In this document: piece after piece, positions 25,632 to 33,798 of the stretch
Position numbering within the stretch: position 1 is the first letter of the stretch
Layout of the letters: each line of letters begins with the position of its first letter
Origin: an uncultured Mediterraneibacter sp.
Lineage (GTDB): Bacteria > Bacillota > Clostridia > Lachnospirales > Lachnospiraceae
Length of the DNA: 64,000 nt
Reading direction: 5' to 3'
Assembly (NCBI GenBank): GCA_944381495.1
Contig: CALWLJ010000015.1
Coordinates: 26,916 to 90,915, forward strand
The notes under the pieces: model-generated
Told to the model about the DNA's origin: nothing
What the model saw: only the letters and a program-made list of their open reading frames with translations
The model's database searches: none
Translations under genes and position numbers: made by a program

Positions 25632-25892
25632 ATGGAAAAAGTAAGATTTACTTTTGGCGATGGGAGCGGAGGGGACGAATTTTTTGTCCTTGAAGAGACA
25701 AAAATAAATGGTGCGGCATACATACTTGTGACAGACTCACAGGAGGATGACGCAGAGTGTCTGATCCTGAAGCAGATTGGCGAAGGACACCAGGAGGACA
25801 GTGTTTATGAGATCGTTGAGGACGAGACAGAACTCCAGGCTGTGTCGAAAGTATTTGAAGAACTGCTTGAGGATGTGAACATAGAAATGTAA
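25632..25892 (+). CDS. DUF1292 family protein (YrzB-like)
   Basis: 86 residues, acidic. The family pattern is a start like VRFTFGDGSGGDEFFVLEE, then AAYILVTD and a C-terminal helix with LQAVSKVFEELL. It regularly follows ireB-ruvX in Firmicutes; the molecular role is unknown. The 87-base gap upstream contains a small inverted repeat (ATCCTTTTTATCAAAGGAT). Confidence 0.9.
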   Translation: MEKVRFTFGDGSGGDEFFVLEETKINGAAYILVTDSQEDDAECLILKQIGEGHQEDSVYEIVEDETELQAVSKVFEELLEDVNIEM

Positions 25893-25949
25893 GATTTCAG
25901 ATCTTTACAATAGATTATTTATTTACTGCGGGGAGACGGAAGAACACGG

Positions 25950-26411
25950 ATGGAACAGAAAAAGACAGAGGAGCTGCTGAAGGAACGGTTAAAAGAAAAA
26001 GGATTAAAGGTTACGCACCAGAGGCTGCTCGTTTTATCGGTCCTCGAACAGAACAGTGGCAGACATATGACTGCGGAGGATGTATATGCCCTTGTTTCTC
26101 AAGATTATCCGGAAATCGGACTGGCGACTGTGTACAGAACACTCCAGCTTCTCTATGAAATGCAGCTGGCGGACAGGATTAGTCTGGATGACGGGTGTGT
26201 GCGCTATGAGATCGGACATCTGTTTGCCGGAGAATCAAAGCACAATCATCACCATCTTATCTGCAGAAGATGCGGTGCGGTGATTCCATTTGGTGATGAT
26301 CTGCTGGATGATCTGGAGCATCATATTGAGAAGGCGACTGGTTTTCATGTTCTGGACCATGAACTGAAATTTTACGGAATTTGTAAGCAGTGTCTCGGAA
26401 AGGAAAAGTAA
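25950..26411 (+). CDS. Fur family metal-dependent repressor
   Basis: 153 residues: an N-terminal winged helix (VTHQRLLVLSVLE...GLATVYRTLQLL, about 20-75) and a C-terminal dimer domain with the metal segment HNHHHLICRRC and two CxxC pairs (CRRC and CKQC) that hold structural zinc. The conserved DxxxRYE (DGCVRYEIG) is present. The sequence fits Fur or Zur better than PerR, but the metal cannot be assigned. It sits between DUF1292 and RNase J, a common Lachnospiraceae order. Confidence 0.92.
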   Translation: MEQKKTEELLKERLKEKGLKVTHQRLLVLSVLEQNSGRHMTAEDVYALVSQDYPEIGLATVYRTLQLLYEMQLADRISLDDGCVRYEIGHLFAGESKHNHHHLICRRCGAVIPFGDDLLDDLEHHIEKATGFHVLDHELKFYGICKQCLGKEK

Positions 26412-26504
26412 ATTCCAGGACAGTTTTAGGAGACACTGTTGTTCTTTTTGTGCCCGAAAGTAAAGAAATATACCTACATAAAATACAGCGGAGGTGTTTA
26501 TTTA

Positions 26505-28175
26505 TTGAAGAAAGAAAAAAAAGGAAAACTAAGAATCATACCCCTGGGAGGACTTGAGCAGATCGGTATGAACATTACTGCTTTTGAATATGAGGACAGT
26601 ATTGTTGTCGTTGACTGCGGACTTGCTTTCCCGGAGGATGATATGCTGGGAATCGATCTTGTGATTCCTGATGTAACATATCTGAAGGACAATGCCGATA
26701 AAGTGAAAGGTTTTGTCATTACTCATGGTCATGAAGATCATATTGGCGCGCTGCCGTATGTTCTCAAGGAAATTAATCTTCCGATCTATACTACCAAACT
26801 TACGATGGGAATCATTGAGAACAAGCTGAAGGAGCACAATCTTCTCAGAAGTACGAAAAGAAAGGTAGTCCGTCATGGGCAGTCCATTAATCTGGGGAAA
26901 TTCCGGATTGAGTTTATCAAGACAAACCACAGTATTCAGGATGCATCAGCTCTGGCAATTTATTCTCCGGCCGGGGTTGTGGTACACACGGGAGACTTCA
27001 AGGTGGATTATACACCGGTATTCGGAGATGCCATCGACCTTCAGCGGTTTGCCGAGATTGGTAAAAAGGGTGTTCTGGCGCTGATGTCCGACAGTACGAA
27101 TGCAGAACGTAAGGGATTTACACAGTCTGAAAGGACAGTAGGCATTACGTTTGACCACATTTTTGCAGAACACCAGAATACCCGTTTGATTATAGCTACA
27201 TTCGCATCCAACGTAGACCGAGTGCAGCAGATCATCAACTCTGCATATAAATACGGCAGAAAAGTTGTTGTGGAAGGCCGGAGTATGGTTAATATCATTT
27301 CGACAGCTTCAGAACTGGGATATCTGAATGTTCCTGATAATACGCTGATCGAGATTGACGAGATGAAGAACTACCCGCCTGAGAAGATGGTGCTGATCAC
27401 TACGGGAAGCCAGGGTGAGTCCATGGCGGCCCTGTCACGAATGGCGGCGGATGTACATCGCAAAGTGACGATCCAGCCCAATGATACCATCATATTCAGT
27501 TCCAATCCTATTCCGGGTAATGAGAAGTCTGTTTCCCGGGTGATCAATGAACTGTCGGCGAAGGGCGCGGAAGTTATCTTCCAGGATGCCCATGTTTCCG
27601 GACATGCCTGTCAGGAGGAACTGAAGCTGATCTATTCACTAGTGAAGCCCAAATATGCTATCCCGGTTCATGGAGAGTACCGCCATCTTAAGGCGAATGC
27701 CGGCGTTGCGCGGTCCCTGGGTATACCGAAGGAAAACATCTTTATCGTACAGTCCGGCGATGTGCTGGAATTGGATGAGGAGTCCTGCAAGATTGTAGAC
27801 AAGGTTCACACAGGAGCGATCCTTGTAGATGGTCTTGGCGTCGGCGATGTGGGAAATATCGTGCTCCGTGACCGTCAGCATCTGGCAGAGGACGGCATCA
27901 TTATTGTTGTTCTTACTCTTGAGCGCAGGACGAATCGTCTGCTGGCGGGTCCGGATATCGTATCCCGCGGTTTTGTCTATGTCCGTGAGTCAGAACAGCT
28001 TATGGGTGAGGCAAAAAAAGCGGTGAATGATGCACTTGATAAATGTCTGTCCGGACGTCATACAGACTGGAACAGGATCAAGCTGGTCATCCGGGATGCG
28101 ATGAATGACTATATCTGGAAGAAGACAAAACGGAAACCTATGGTAATTCCGATTATTATGGATGTGGATGTGTAA
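26505..28175 (+). CDS. rnj: Ribonuclease J
   Basis: 556 residues from TTG 26505, which has GGAGGTG eight bases upstream and gives the family's usual length; an upstream in-frame ATG (26439) has no ribosome-binding site. Metallo-beta-lactamase/beta-CASP nuclease with the zinc motif THGHEDHIGALPY, HTGDFKVD, SDSTNA and the beta-CASP motif HVSGHA, plus a C-terminal domain. It acts as 5'-3' exonuclease and endonuclease in mRNA turnover and rRNA maturation. Followed three bases later by trmR. Confidence 0.97.
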   Translation: MKKEKKGKLRIIPLGGLEQIGMNITAFEYEDSIVVVDCGLAFPEDDMLGIDLVIPDVTYLKDNADKVKGFVITHGHEDHIGALPYVLKEINLPIYTTKLTMGIIENKLKEHNLLRSTKRKVVRHGQSINLGKFRIEFIKTNHSIQDASALAIYSPAGVVVHTGDFKVDYTPVFGDAIDLQRFAEIGKKGVLALMSDSTNAERKGFTQSERTVGITFDHIFAEHQNTRLIIATFASNVDRVQQIINSAYKYGRKVVVEGRSMVNIISTASELGYLNVPDNTLIEIDEMKNYPPEKMVLITTGSQGESMAALSRMAADVHRKVTIQPNDTIIFSSNPIPGNEKSVSRVINELSAKGAEVIFQDAHVSGHACQEELKLIYSLVKPKYAIPVHGEYRHLKANAGVARSLGIPKENIFIVQSGDVLELDEESCKIVDKVHTGAILVDGLGVGDVGNIVLRDRQHLAEDGIIIVVLTLERRTNRLLAGPDIVSRGFVYVRESEQLMGEAKKAVNDALDKCLSGRHTDWNRIKLVIRDAMNDYIWKKTKRKPMVIPIIMDVDV

Positions 28176-28178
28176 AAG

Positions 28179-28859
28179 ATGATTGTAGATGAACGTATTG
28201 TTACATTCATCAATTCACTGGACACAGAGAACAGCGACATACTGGAAACAATTGAGAAAGAAGCTCTTGCATCTGACGTTCCGATCATACGGCGTGAGAT
28301 GCAGAGCTTTCTCAAAGTTCTGCTTATGCTCAAAGGACCTGCGCGCATTCTGGAAGTCGGAACGGCCGTAGGTTTCTCTGCGTTATTGATGAGTGAATAC
28401 GCCCCTGAAGGGTGCAGGATAACAACAATAGAAAATTATGTGAAAAGGATTCCCATTGCCCGGGAAAATTTCCGGAGAGCAGGAAAAGAAGAGATGATTG
28501 AACTGATCGAAGGAGATGCCGCTGAGGTCCTGAAAGAATTGGACGGACCTTATGATTTTATCTTCATGGACGCTGCCAAGGGACAGTATATCCATTATCT
28601 GCCCGATGTGCTTCGACTGCTTCCGGAAGGAGGCTGTCTCGTGTCAGATAATGTGATGCAGGACGGCGACGTGATCGAGTCACGGTTCGCGGTGGAGAGG
28701 AGAAACCGGACTATTCATGCCCGCATGAGGGAATATTTATATGAGCTGAAGCACAACGATGAACTCGTAACGACGATTCTGCCGCTTGGAGATGGGGTGG
28801 CAGTAAGTGTAAAGAGGTGTACGGGGCATAAAATACATTCGACAGGAAAGGAAATGTGA
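28179..28859 (+). CDS. trmR: tRNA 5-hydroxyuridine O-methyltransferase (TrmR/YrrM type)
   Basis: 226 residues, class I SAM methyltransferase of the O-methyltransferase-3 family: ILEVGTAVGFSALLM (SAM loop), TTIENYVKR, DFIFMDAAKGQY with the metal-ligand aspartate, and LVSDNVMQDG. B. subtilis TrmR (YrrM) methylates ho5U34 to mo5U34. The adjacent U32 protein (next gene, one base away) is the enzyme type that makes ho5U. The pair thus forms a complete wobble-uridine route; the substrate assignment is by analogy. Confidence 0.85.
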   Translation: MIVDERIVTFINSLDTENSDILETIEKEALASDVPIIRREMQSFLKVLLMLKGPARILEVGTAVGFSALLMSEYAPEGCRITTIENYVKRIPIARENFRRAGKEEMIELIEGDAAEVLKELDGPYDFIFMDAAKGQYIHYLPDVLRLLPEGGCLVSDNVMQDGDVIESRFAVERRNRTIHARMREYLYELKHNDELVTTILPLGDGVAVSVKRCTGHKIHSTGKEM

Positions 28860-28860
28860 G

Positions 28861-30090
28861 ATGAGCAGACATCCTGAACTACTGATTCCGGCAAGCAGCC
28901 TGGAAGTGTTAAAGACTGCGGTTATATTTGGCGCAGATGCCGTCTATATCGGGGGGGAGGCATTTGGCCTCCGGGCGAAGGCAAAGAACTTCTCCATGGA
29001 TGACATGCGGGAGGGAATTGCATTTGCCCATGAGCATGGTGTAAAAGTATATGTTACCGCCAACATACTGGCCCACAATGAGGACCTTCCCGGAGTGCGC
29101 GCGTATTTTGAAGAATTGAAAGAAATAAAGCCGGATGCGCTGATCATTGCTGATCCGGGAGTATTTGATATAGCAAAAGAGGTGTGTCCGGAGATTGACA
29201 GACATATCAGCACCCAGGCGAATAATACAAATTATGGCACTTACAATTTCTGGTACCGCCAGGGAGCAAGCCGTGTTGTATCCGCCCGGGAACTTTCCAT
29301 GAAAGAAATCAAAGAAGTGAGGGCGAATATTCCCGCAGATCTGGAGATTGAGACCTTTATTCATGGGGCTATGTGCATCTCGTATTCCGGACGATGCCTT
29401 CTGAGCAACTATTTCACCGGAAGGGATGCCAACCGGGGAGCGTGTACCCATCCCTGCCGCTGGAAGTATGCTGTGGTCGAAGAAACACGGCCTGGAGAGT
29501 ACATGCCAGTGTATGAAAATGAGCGGGGAACCTATATTTTTAACTCAAAAGATCTTTGTATGATCGAATATATTCCTGAACTGATCGATGCTGGAATTGA
29601 CAGCTTCAAGATTGAGGGAAGAATGAAAACTGCGCTTTATGTGGCGACAGTGGCACGAACATACCGCAGGGCGATTGATGATTTTCAGAAAGATCCGGAG
29701 CTTTACAAGAAAAATATGCCCTGGTATCTGGATCAGATATCTAACTGCACATACCGGAAGTTTACTACCGGCTTCTTTTTTGGCAAACCAGATCAAGACG
29801 CACAGATTTATGACAGTAATACCTATGTGAAAGAATATACTTACCTGGGTATTGTTGGAAATGTGGCAGATGGTATGTGCCGGATTGAACAGCGTAACAA
29901 GTTTTCCGTTGGAGAACAGATCGAGATTATGAAGCCGGACGGGCGCAATGTGGAAGTAGTAGTAGAACGCATTCTTAACGAAGCAGGAGAAGAGCAGGAA
30001 AGCGCGCCTCATCCCAAACAGGTTTTGTGGGTGAAATTGAGTGAAGCGCCGGAAACATATGATATCCTCAGGAGGATGGAGTGGGATTGA
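28861..30090 (+). CDS. trhP: U32 family protein, probable tRNA 5-hydroxyuridine synthase (TrhP/YrrO type)
   Basis: 409 residues. The U32 signature ETFIHGAMCISYSGRCLLS is complete, followed by the cysteines of GACTHPCRW that hold an iron-sulfur cluster in this group. The N-terminus (ELLIPASSLEVLKTAVIFGADAVYIGG) is family-typical. Formerly called collagenase-like peptidases, TrhP/YegQ/YrrNO proteins use prephenate to hydroxylate U34 of tRNA. Its position behind trmR supports that role. It ends at a bidirectional terminator shared with sigK. Confidence 0.88.
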   Translation: MSRHPELLIPASSLEVLKTAVIFGADAVYIGGEAFGLRAKAKNFSMDDMREGIAFAHEHGVKVYVTANILAHNEDLPGVRAYFEELKEIKPDALIIADPGVFDIAKEVCPEIDRHISTQANNTNYGTYNFWYRQGASRVVSARELSMKEIKEVRANIPADLEIETFIHGAMCISYSGRCLLSNYFTGRDANRGACTHPCRWKYAVVEETRPGEYMPVYENERGTYIFNSKDLCMIEYIPELIDAGIDSFKIEGRMKTALYVATVARTYRRAIDDFQKDPELYKKNMPWYLDQISNCTYRKFTTGFFFGKPDQDAQIYDSNTYVKEYTYLGIVGNVADGMCRIEQRNKFSVGEQIEIMKPDGRNVEVVVERILNEAGEEQESAPHPKQVLWVKLSEAPETYDILRRMEWD

Positions 30091-30100
30091 TATGAAGCTG

Positions 30101-30148
30101 AAAAAAGCTGCTGAGTGTCATTCGTGAAGACAGTCAGCAGCTTTTTTT
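30101..30148. terminator. Bidirectional terminator between trhP and sigK
   Basis: AAAAAAGCTGCTGA, a 19-base loop and TCAGCAGCTTTTTTT. The stem is flanked by A-run and T-run, so it works on both strands and ends the rnj-trmR-trhP and sigK transcripts. Confidence 0.9.
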
Positions 30149-30764
30149 AAAAGAAGGCCCTCAGTTTTTCTATGGCCCCCTTTTCAATCCGTGAGACATA
30201 AGAGCGGGAAATTCCAAGCTGTCTTGCAATTTCCCGCTGCGTGTATTCTTCTCCGTTATACAGGCCATAACGCATTTTTAAGACGAGCTTTTCCCGTTGA
30301 GAAAGCTCGCTTTCTACTTTTTCATATAGTTTCTGGATATTTTCCTTGAGCTGGATCCTGTCAGGAATCTCATTTTCCTCAGTTTCGATAATGTCATAAA
30401 GCCTTATCTCATTGCCCTCTCTGTCTGTTCCGATTGGTTCATAGAGAGAAATTTCTTTTCCGTTTTTTTTTCGGGAACGCAGGTGCATCAGAATTTCGTT
30501 TTCTACACATCGTGAGGCATATGCGGCAAGCCGGTTTCCTTTTTCGGGATTAAAGGTGACGACAGCTTTGATCAGCCCGATCGTGCCGATGGAAATCAGG
30601 TCTTCCGGGTCTTCTTCCAGATTCTGATATTTTTTAATCACATGAGCTACCAGACGCAGGTTTCGCTCAATCAGAATATGTTTTGCCTCAAGGTCCCCTT
30701 CCGTATATTTCCTGATATAATATTTTTCTTCCGAGGGAGTGAGTGGGTTAGGAAATGACTGCAA
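30147..30764 (-). CDS. sigK: RNA polymerase sporulation sigma factor SigK (uninterrupted gene)
   Basis: 205 residues. Region 2 reads NLRLVAHVIKKY, DLISIGTIGLIKAV and ENEILMHLRSRKK; region 4 ends YTQREIARQLGISRSYVSRIEKGAIEKL. This matches the late mother-cell sigma factor SigK. The whole protein is in one frame, so no skin-type element splits it. The N-terminal pro-sequence is very short, so activation by proteolysis as in Bacillus is unlikely. TTG 30764 is chosen because AGAGGTG lies five bases upstream; a GTG six codons earlier is possible. Its presence implies spore formation. Confidence 0.92.
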   Translation of the reverse strand: MQSFPNPLTPSEEKYYIRKYTEGDLEAKHILIERNLRLVAHVIKKYQNLEEDPEDLISIGTIGLIKAVVTFNPEKGNRLAAYASRCVENEILMHLRSRKKNGKEISLYEPIGTDREGNEIRLYDIIETEENEIPDRIQLKENIQKLYEKVESELSQREKLVLKMRYGLYNGEEYTQREIARQLGISRSYVSRIEKGAIEKLRAFF

Positions 30765-30852
30765 GACGGCACCTCTTAGCACATTTGATATAGTTTATGA
30801 AAATATGATGAAATTTGTGCTTTTCCAAAGAGAAAGAAAATACAGAAAGAGA

Positions 30853-30881
30853 TTGACAGAAACCCGGACGGGTTGTATTAT
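30853..30881 (+). promoter_or_regulatory. Promoter of the yifB-dprA-topA group
   Basis: TTGACA, a 17-base spacer (containing CCCGGACGGG) and TATTAT (30876-30881). About 190 bases of leader follow before the yifB start. This makes up most of the 308-base gap between sigK and yifB; no gene was seen there. Confidence 0.65.
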
Positions 30882-30893
30882 GTTCTTACATTT

Positions 30894-30912
30894 CCGGAGA
30901 ATTCTTCTCCGG
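30894..30912. promoter_or_regulatory. Palindrome just after the yifB transcription start
   Basis: CCGGAGAA-TTC-TTCTCCGG, a perfect 8-bp inverted repeat 12 bases after the -10 box. Position suits an operator or a stable 5' hairpin of the leader. Confidence 0.4.
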
Positions 30913-31072
30913 CAATCAAATCCGGCTGATTCAGCCAAATTTTCAGCTGCTTGTTTTTGGAGACAGGATATAATCCTGAAGGAAACAAAAGGTATGCCTG
31001 AAAAAAAGTGTGGTGTTTTACTGATTGTTTTAATTGAAGATGGAGCGGGAACTCATGGAAAGGAGCAAAAAG

Positions 31073-32608
31073 ATGAGTTTCAGCAAAGTTTTGTCCGCTG
31101 CGGTGAAAGGGATGGATATCGAGTTCGTTTACGTAGAGGCGGATGTATCAAATGGACTTCCGGTGTTCAATATGGTGGGATATCTGTCATCGGAGGTGAA
31201 GGAGGCGGGAGAGCGTGTACGTACTGCGGTACGCAATTCAGGCCTTGATTTTCCGGCAAAAAGAGTGGTGATCAATCTGTCACCGGCAACACTGAAGAAA
31301 AGAGGCGCGTCTTTTGATCTGCCGATCGCGCTGGCTGTTCTTGCTGCATTAGGGCAGATTCCGGCAGAACGGCTTCGAGGAAGTCTGGCTATAGGAGAAC
31401 TGGGACTGGACGGTAGTGTCAGAAAAGTTCCGGGAATACTTCCTATTATGATGGAGGCGTCAAAGGAGAATCATGTGGCATGCTGCATTGTGCCGAAGGA
31501 GAATGCGGCTGAAGCGGCCCTTGTGGAAAATATAAGCGTGGTTGGCGTGGAGTCGCTGGAACAGGCTGTGTTATTCCTGAGGGGGAAAATACAGTTGAAG
31601 GAGGTATGCAGAAAGAAGAAAAACAGCAGGGTTCATATTGTACAAGAACCGGATTTTGCGGATATATGCGGACAGGAGAATGTGAAAAGAGCTGCTGAGA
31701 TCGCTGTGGCGGGCGGGCACAATCTTCTGCTTATTGGCCCTCCGGGGAGCGGAAAGACGATGGCAGCCAAATGTCTGCCAGGTATTTTGCCTCCGGTAAG
31801 CCGGGAAGAAAGTATGGAAATTACAAAAATATATAGTGTAATGGGCATGCTGGATGAGAATACCCCTCTTATAACCAGACGGCCCTTTCGCGAAGTACAT
31901 CATACGGCTACCCGGGCGGCTCTTACAGGAGGAGGACTGGTTCCCAGGCCGGGAGAAATCAGCCTTGCTCATGGAGGTGTTCTCTTCCTGGATGAGCTTC
32001 CGGAGTTCAGAAAAAGTGTGCTCGAAGTTCTTCGTCAGCCGTTAGAGAGCAGAATGATACAGATATCCAGAGCACATGGAAAATACAGTTTTCCTGCAGG
32101 GTTCATGCTGGTGGCGGCCATGAATCCATGTCCCTGCGGAAGATTTCCTGCCCCGGAATGTGTATGTACCCCTGCTCAGATCCAGGGATATCTGGGGAAA
32201 ATAAGCCAGCCATTTTTGGATCGGATTGATCTGTGCGCGGAGGCATCCAGAGTAAAATATGAAGATCTTTCCGCAAAAAAGAGAGGGGAGGATTCTGCCG
32301 AGATCAGACGGCGGGTATGCCGAGCCCGGAAAATACAGCAAGACCGGTATAAGAAAACAGAAATCCGGGTGAATGCAGAACTTGGCAGCCGAGAACTGAA
32401 GAAATTCTGTGAACTTGGTTCGGATGAACAGAAGCTGATGTCCCAGGCTTTTTCGATATTGAATCTTACAGCCAGAGCTTATCACCGGATCATACGAACC
32501 GCACGGACAATCGCAGATCTTGACGGTGCTGAACAGATCCGTACAGAGCATCTAAATGAAGCAATCGGATACAGAGTAGTAGATAAAAGATACTGGAGGC
32601 AGCAGTGA
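31073..32608 (+). CDS. yifB: YifB/ComM family magnesium chelatase-like AAA+ ATPase
   Basis: 511 residues from ATG 31073 (AAAGGAG at 31058-31064); the frame extends 13 codons upstream but without a ribosome-binding site. N-terminal ChlI-type fold (VYVEADVSNGLPVFNMVG), an AAA+ domain with Walker A GPPGSGKTM and Walker B LFLDELPEF, a Cys-rich segment NPCPCGRFPAPECVC, and a C-terminal helical lid. ComM relatives are branch-migration helicases that help integrate transforming DNA; here dprA follows with a one-base overlap. Confidence 0.93.
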   Translation: MSFSKVLSAAVKGMDIEFVYVEADVSNGLPVFNMVGYLSSEVKEAGERVRTAVRNSGLDFPAKRVVINLSPATLKKRGASFDLPIALAVLAALGQIPAERLRGSLAIGELGLDGSVRKVPGILPIMMEASKENHVACCIVPKENAAEAALVENISVVGVESLEQAVLFLRGKIQLKEVCRKKKNSRVHIVQEPDFADICGQENVKRAAEIAVAGGHNLLLIGPPGSGKTMAAKCLPGILPPVSREESMEITKIYSVMGMLDENTPLITRRPFREVHHTATRAALTGGGLVPRPGEISLAHGGVLFLDELPEFRKSVLEVLRQPLESRMIQISRAHGKYSFPAGFMLVAAMNPCPCGRFPAPECVCTPAQIQGYLGKISQPFLDRIDLCAEASRVKYEDLSAKKRGEDSAEIRRRVCRARKIQQDRYKKTEIRVNAELGSRELKKFCELGSDEQKLMSQAFSILNLTARAYHRIIRTARTIADLDGAEQIRTEHLNEAIGYRVVDKRYWRQQ

Positions 32609-33723
32609 TGGAAAAAAGAGAAGAACAGAGAACTGCGGACAGAAAATATGAGTACTGGTTTGCCGGAATAAAAAATCTTTCTTCCAGGAAAAAATATATG
32701 CTTCGAGAACACATGAAATCAGCCAGAGCAGTCTATTATATAGAAGAAACAAAGATAAATAAGCTTCCGTTTCTTAATGATCGGGAGAAAAAAATACTTA
32801 TTGAATCAAAGCAGGACAAAAATATAGAAGATGCCTATAAGAAACTGGAGGAAAAAGAAATCCGGTTCATCCCCTGGTTTTCACCGGAATATCCGGAAAG
32901 GCTGCTGGAACTGCCGGACTTCCCATATGCTCTGTATGTAAAAGGCAGCCTTCCGTCACCTGAGGGAAAGAAGGCGGCTATTGTCGGGGCCAGGAAATGT
33001 ACACCGTACGGAGAAAAATATGCCTTGGAATTCGGGTGTGAGCTGGCCAGAGCGGGGGTAGAGATCATCAGCGGACTTGCCAGGGGAATTGACGGAATGG
33101 GGCAGAGAGGCGCCCTGACAGGACGGGGAAAAACCTTCGCCGTGCTTGGGTGCGGTGTTGATATATGCTATCCCAGAGAGCACATCGGACTGTACATGGA
33201 TATACTGGAGCAGGGCGGAGGAATTATATCAGAACTGGTACCTGGTACGCCGCCTCTTGCTCAAAATTTTCCCGCCAGAAACCGGATCATCAGCGGGCTT
33301 GCCGATGCAGTTCTGGTGATAGAGGCCAGAGAAAGGAGCGGATCTCTGATCACGGCAGATCAGGCACTGGAGCAGGGAAGGGATGTATTTGCCCTTCCGG
33401 GGCCTGTAAACAGTCCTCTGAGTGCAGGATGCAATCTGCTGATCCGGCAGGGGGCGGGGCTGCTGCTCACGCCGGAAATGCTTCTGGAAGAGTGGAATCT
33501 GTCTTGTCCGGATGCTGCCCGAAAGGAACTGAAAAATAAAAAAAAGCTTGAAAGTCAGGAAAAATTGGTGTATAGTCGAATCGGTTTGTATCCGAAGAAC
33601 GTGGATCAGCTGGCAGAAGAGACTGAGATGGAAGTGCGGGAACTTATGGCCCAGCTGGTATCATTGGAATTGAAAGGGTACATAAGAGAAATATCGAAGA
33701 ATTACTATATCACGATACAATAA
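32608..33723 (+). CDS. dprA: DNA-processing protein DprA/Smf
   Basis: 371 residues. Extended Rossmann fold with IVGARKCTPYGEKYA, SGLARGIDGMGQRGAL, AVLGCGVDICYP, NFPARNRIISGLADAVLVIEA and GSLITADQALEQGRDVFALPGP, plus a C-terminal winged-helix-like segment (about 310-370). It loads RecA on incoming single-stranded DNA during transformation. ATG 32608 overlaps the yifB stop (TGATG), with GGAGG upstream. Confidence 0.97.
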   Translation: MEKREEQRTADRKYEYWFAGIKNLSSRKKYMLREHMKSARAVYYIEETKINKLPFLNDREKKILIESKQDKNIEDAYKKLEEKEIRFIPWFSPEYPERLLELPDFPYALYVKGSLPSPEGKKAAIVGARKCTPYGEKYALEFGCELARAGVEIISGLARGIDGMGQRGALTGRGKTFAVLGCGVDICYPREHIGLYMDILEQGGGIISELVPGTPPLAQNFPARNRIISGLADAVLVIEARERSGSLITADQALEQGRDVFALPGPVNSPLSAGCNLLIRQGAGLLLTPEMLLEEWNLSCPDAARKELKNKKKLESQEKLVYSRIGLYPKNVDQLAEETEMEVRELMAQLVSLELKGYIREISKNYYITIQ

Positions 33724-33798
33724 ATCTGATTGTCGTGGTATTTAAAAAAGAAACAGCATTAAGACGGCAGAAGCTGCTGTATGGAGGAGTTTGGGTTT

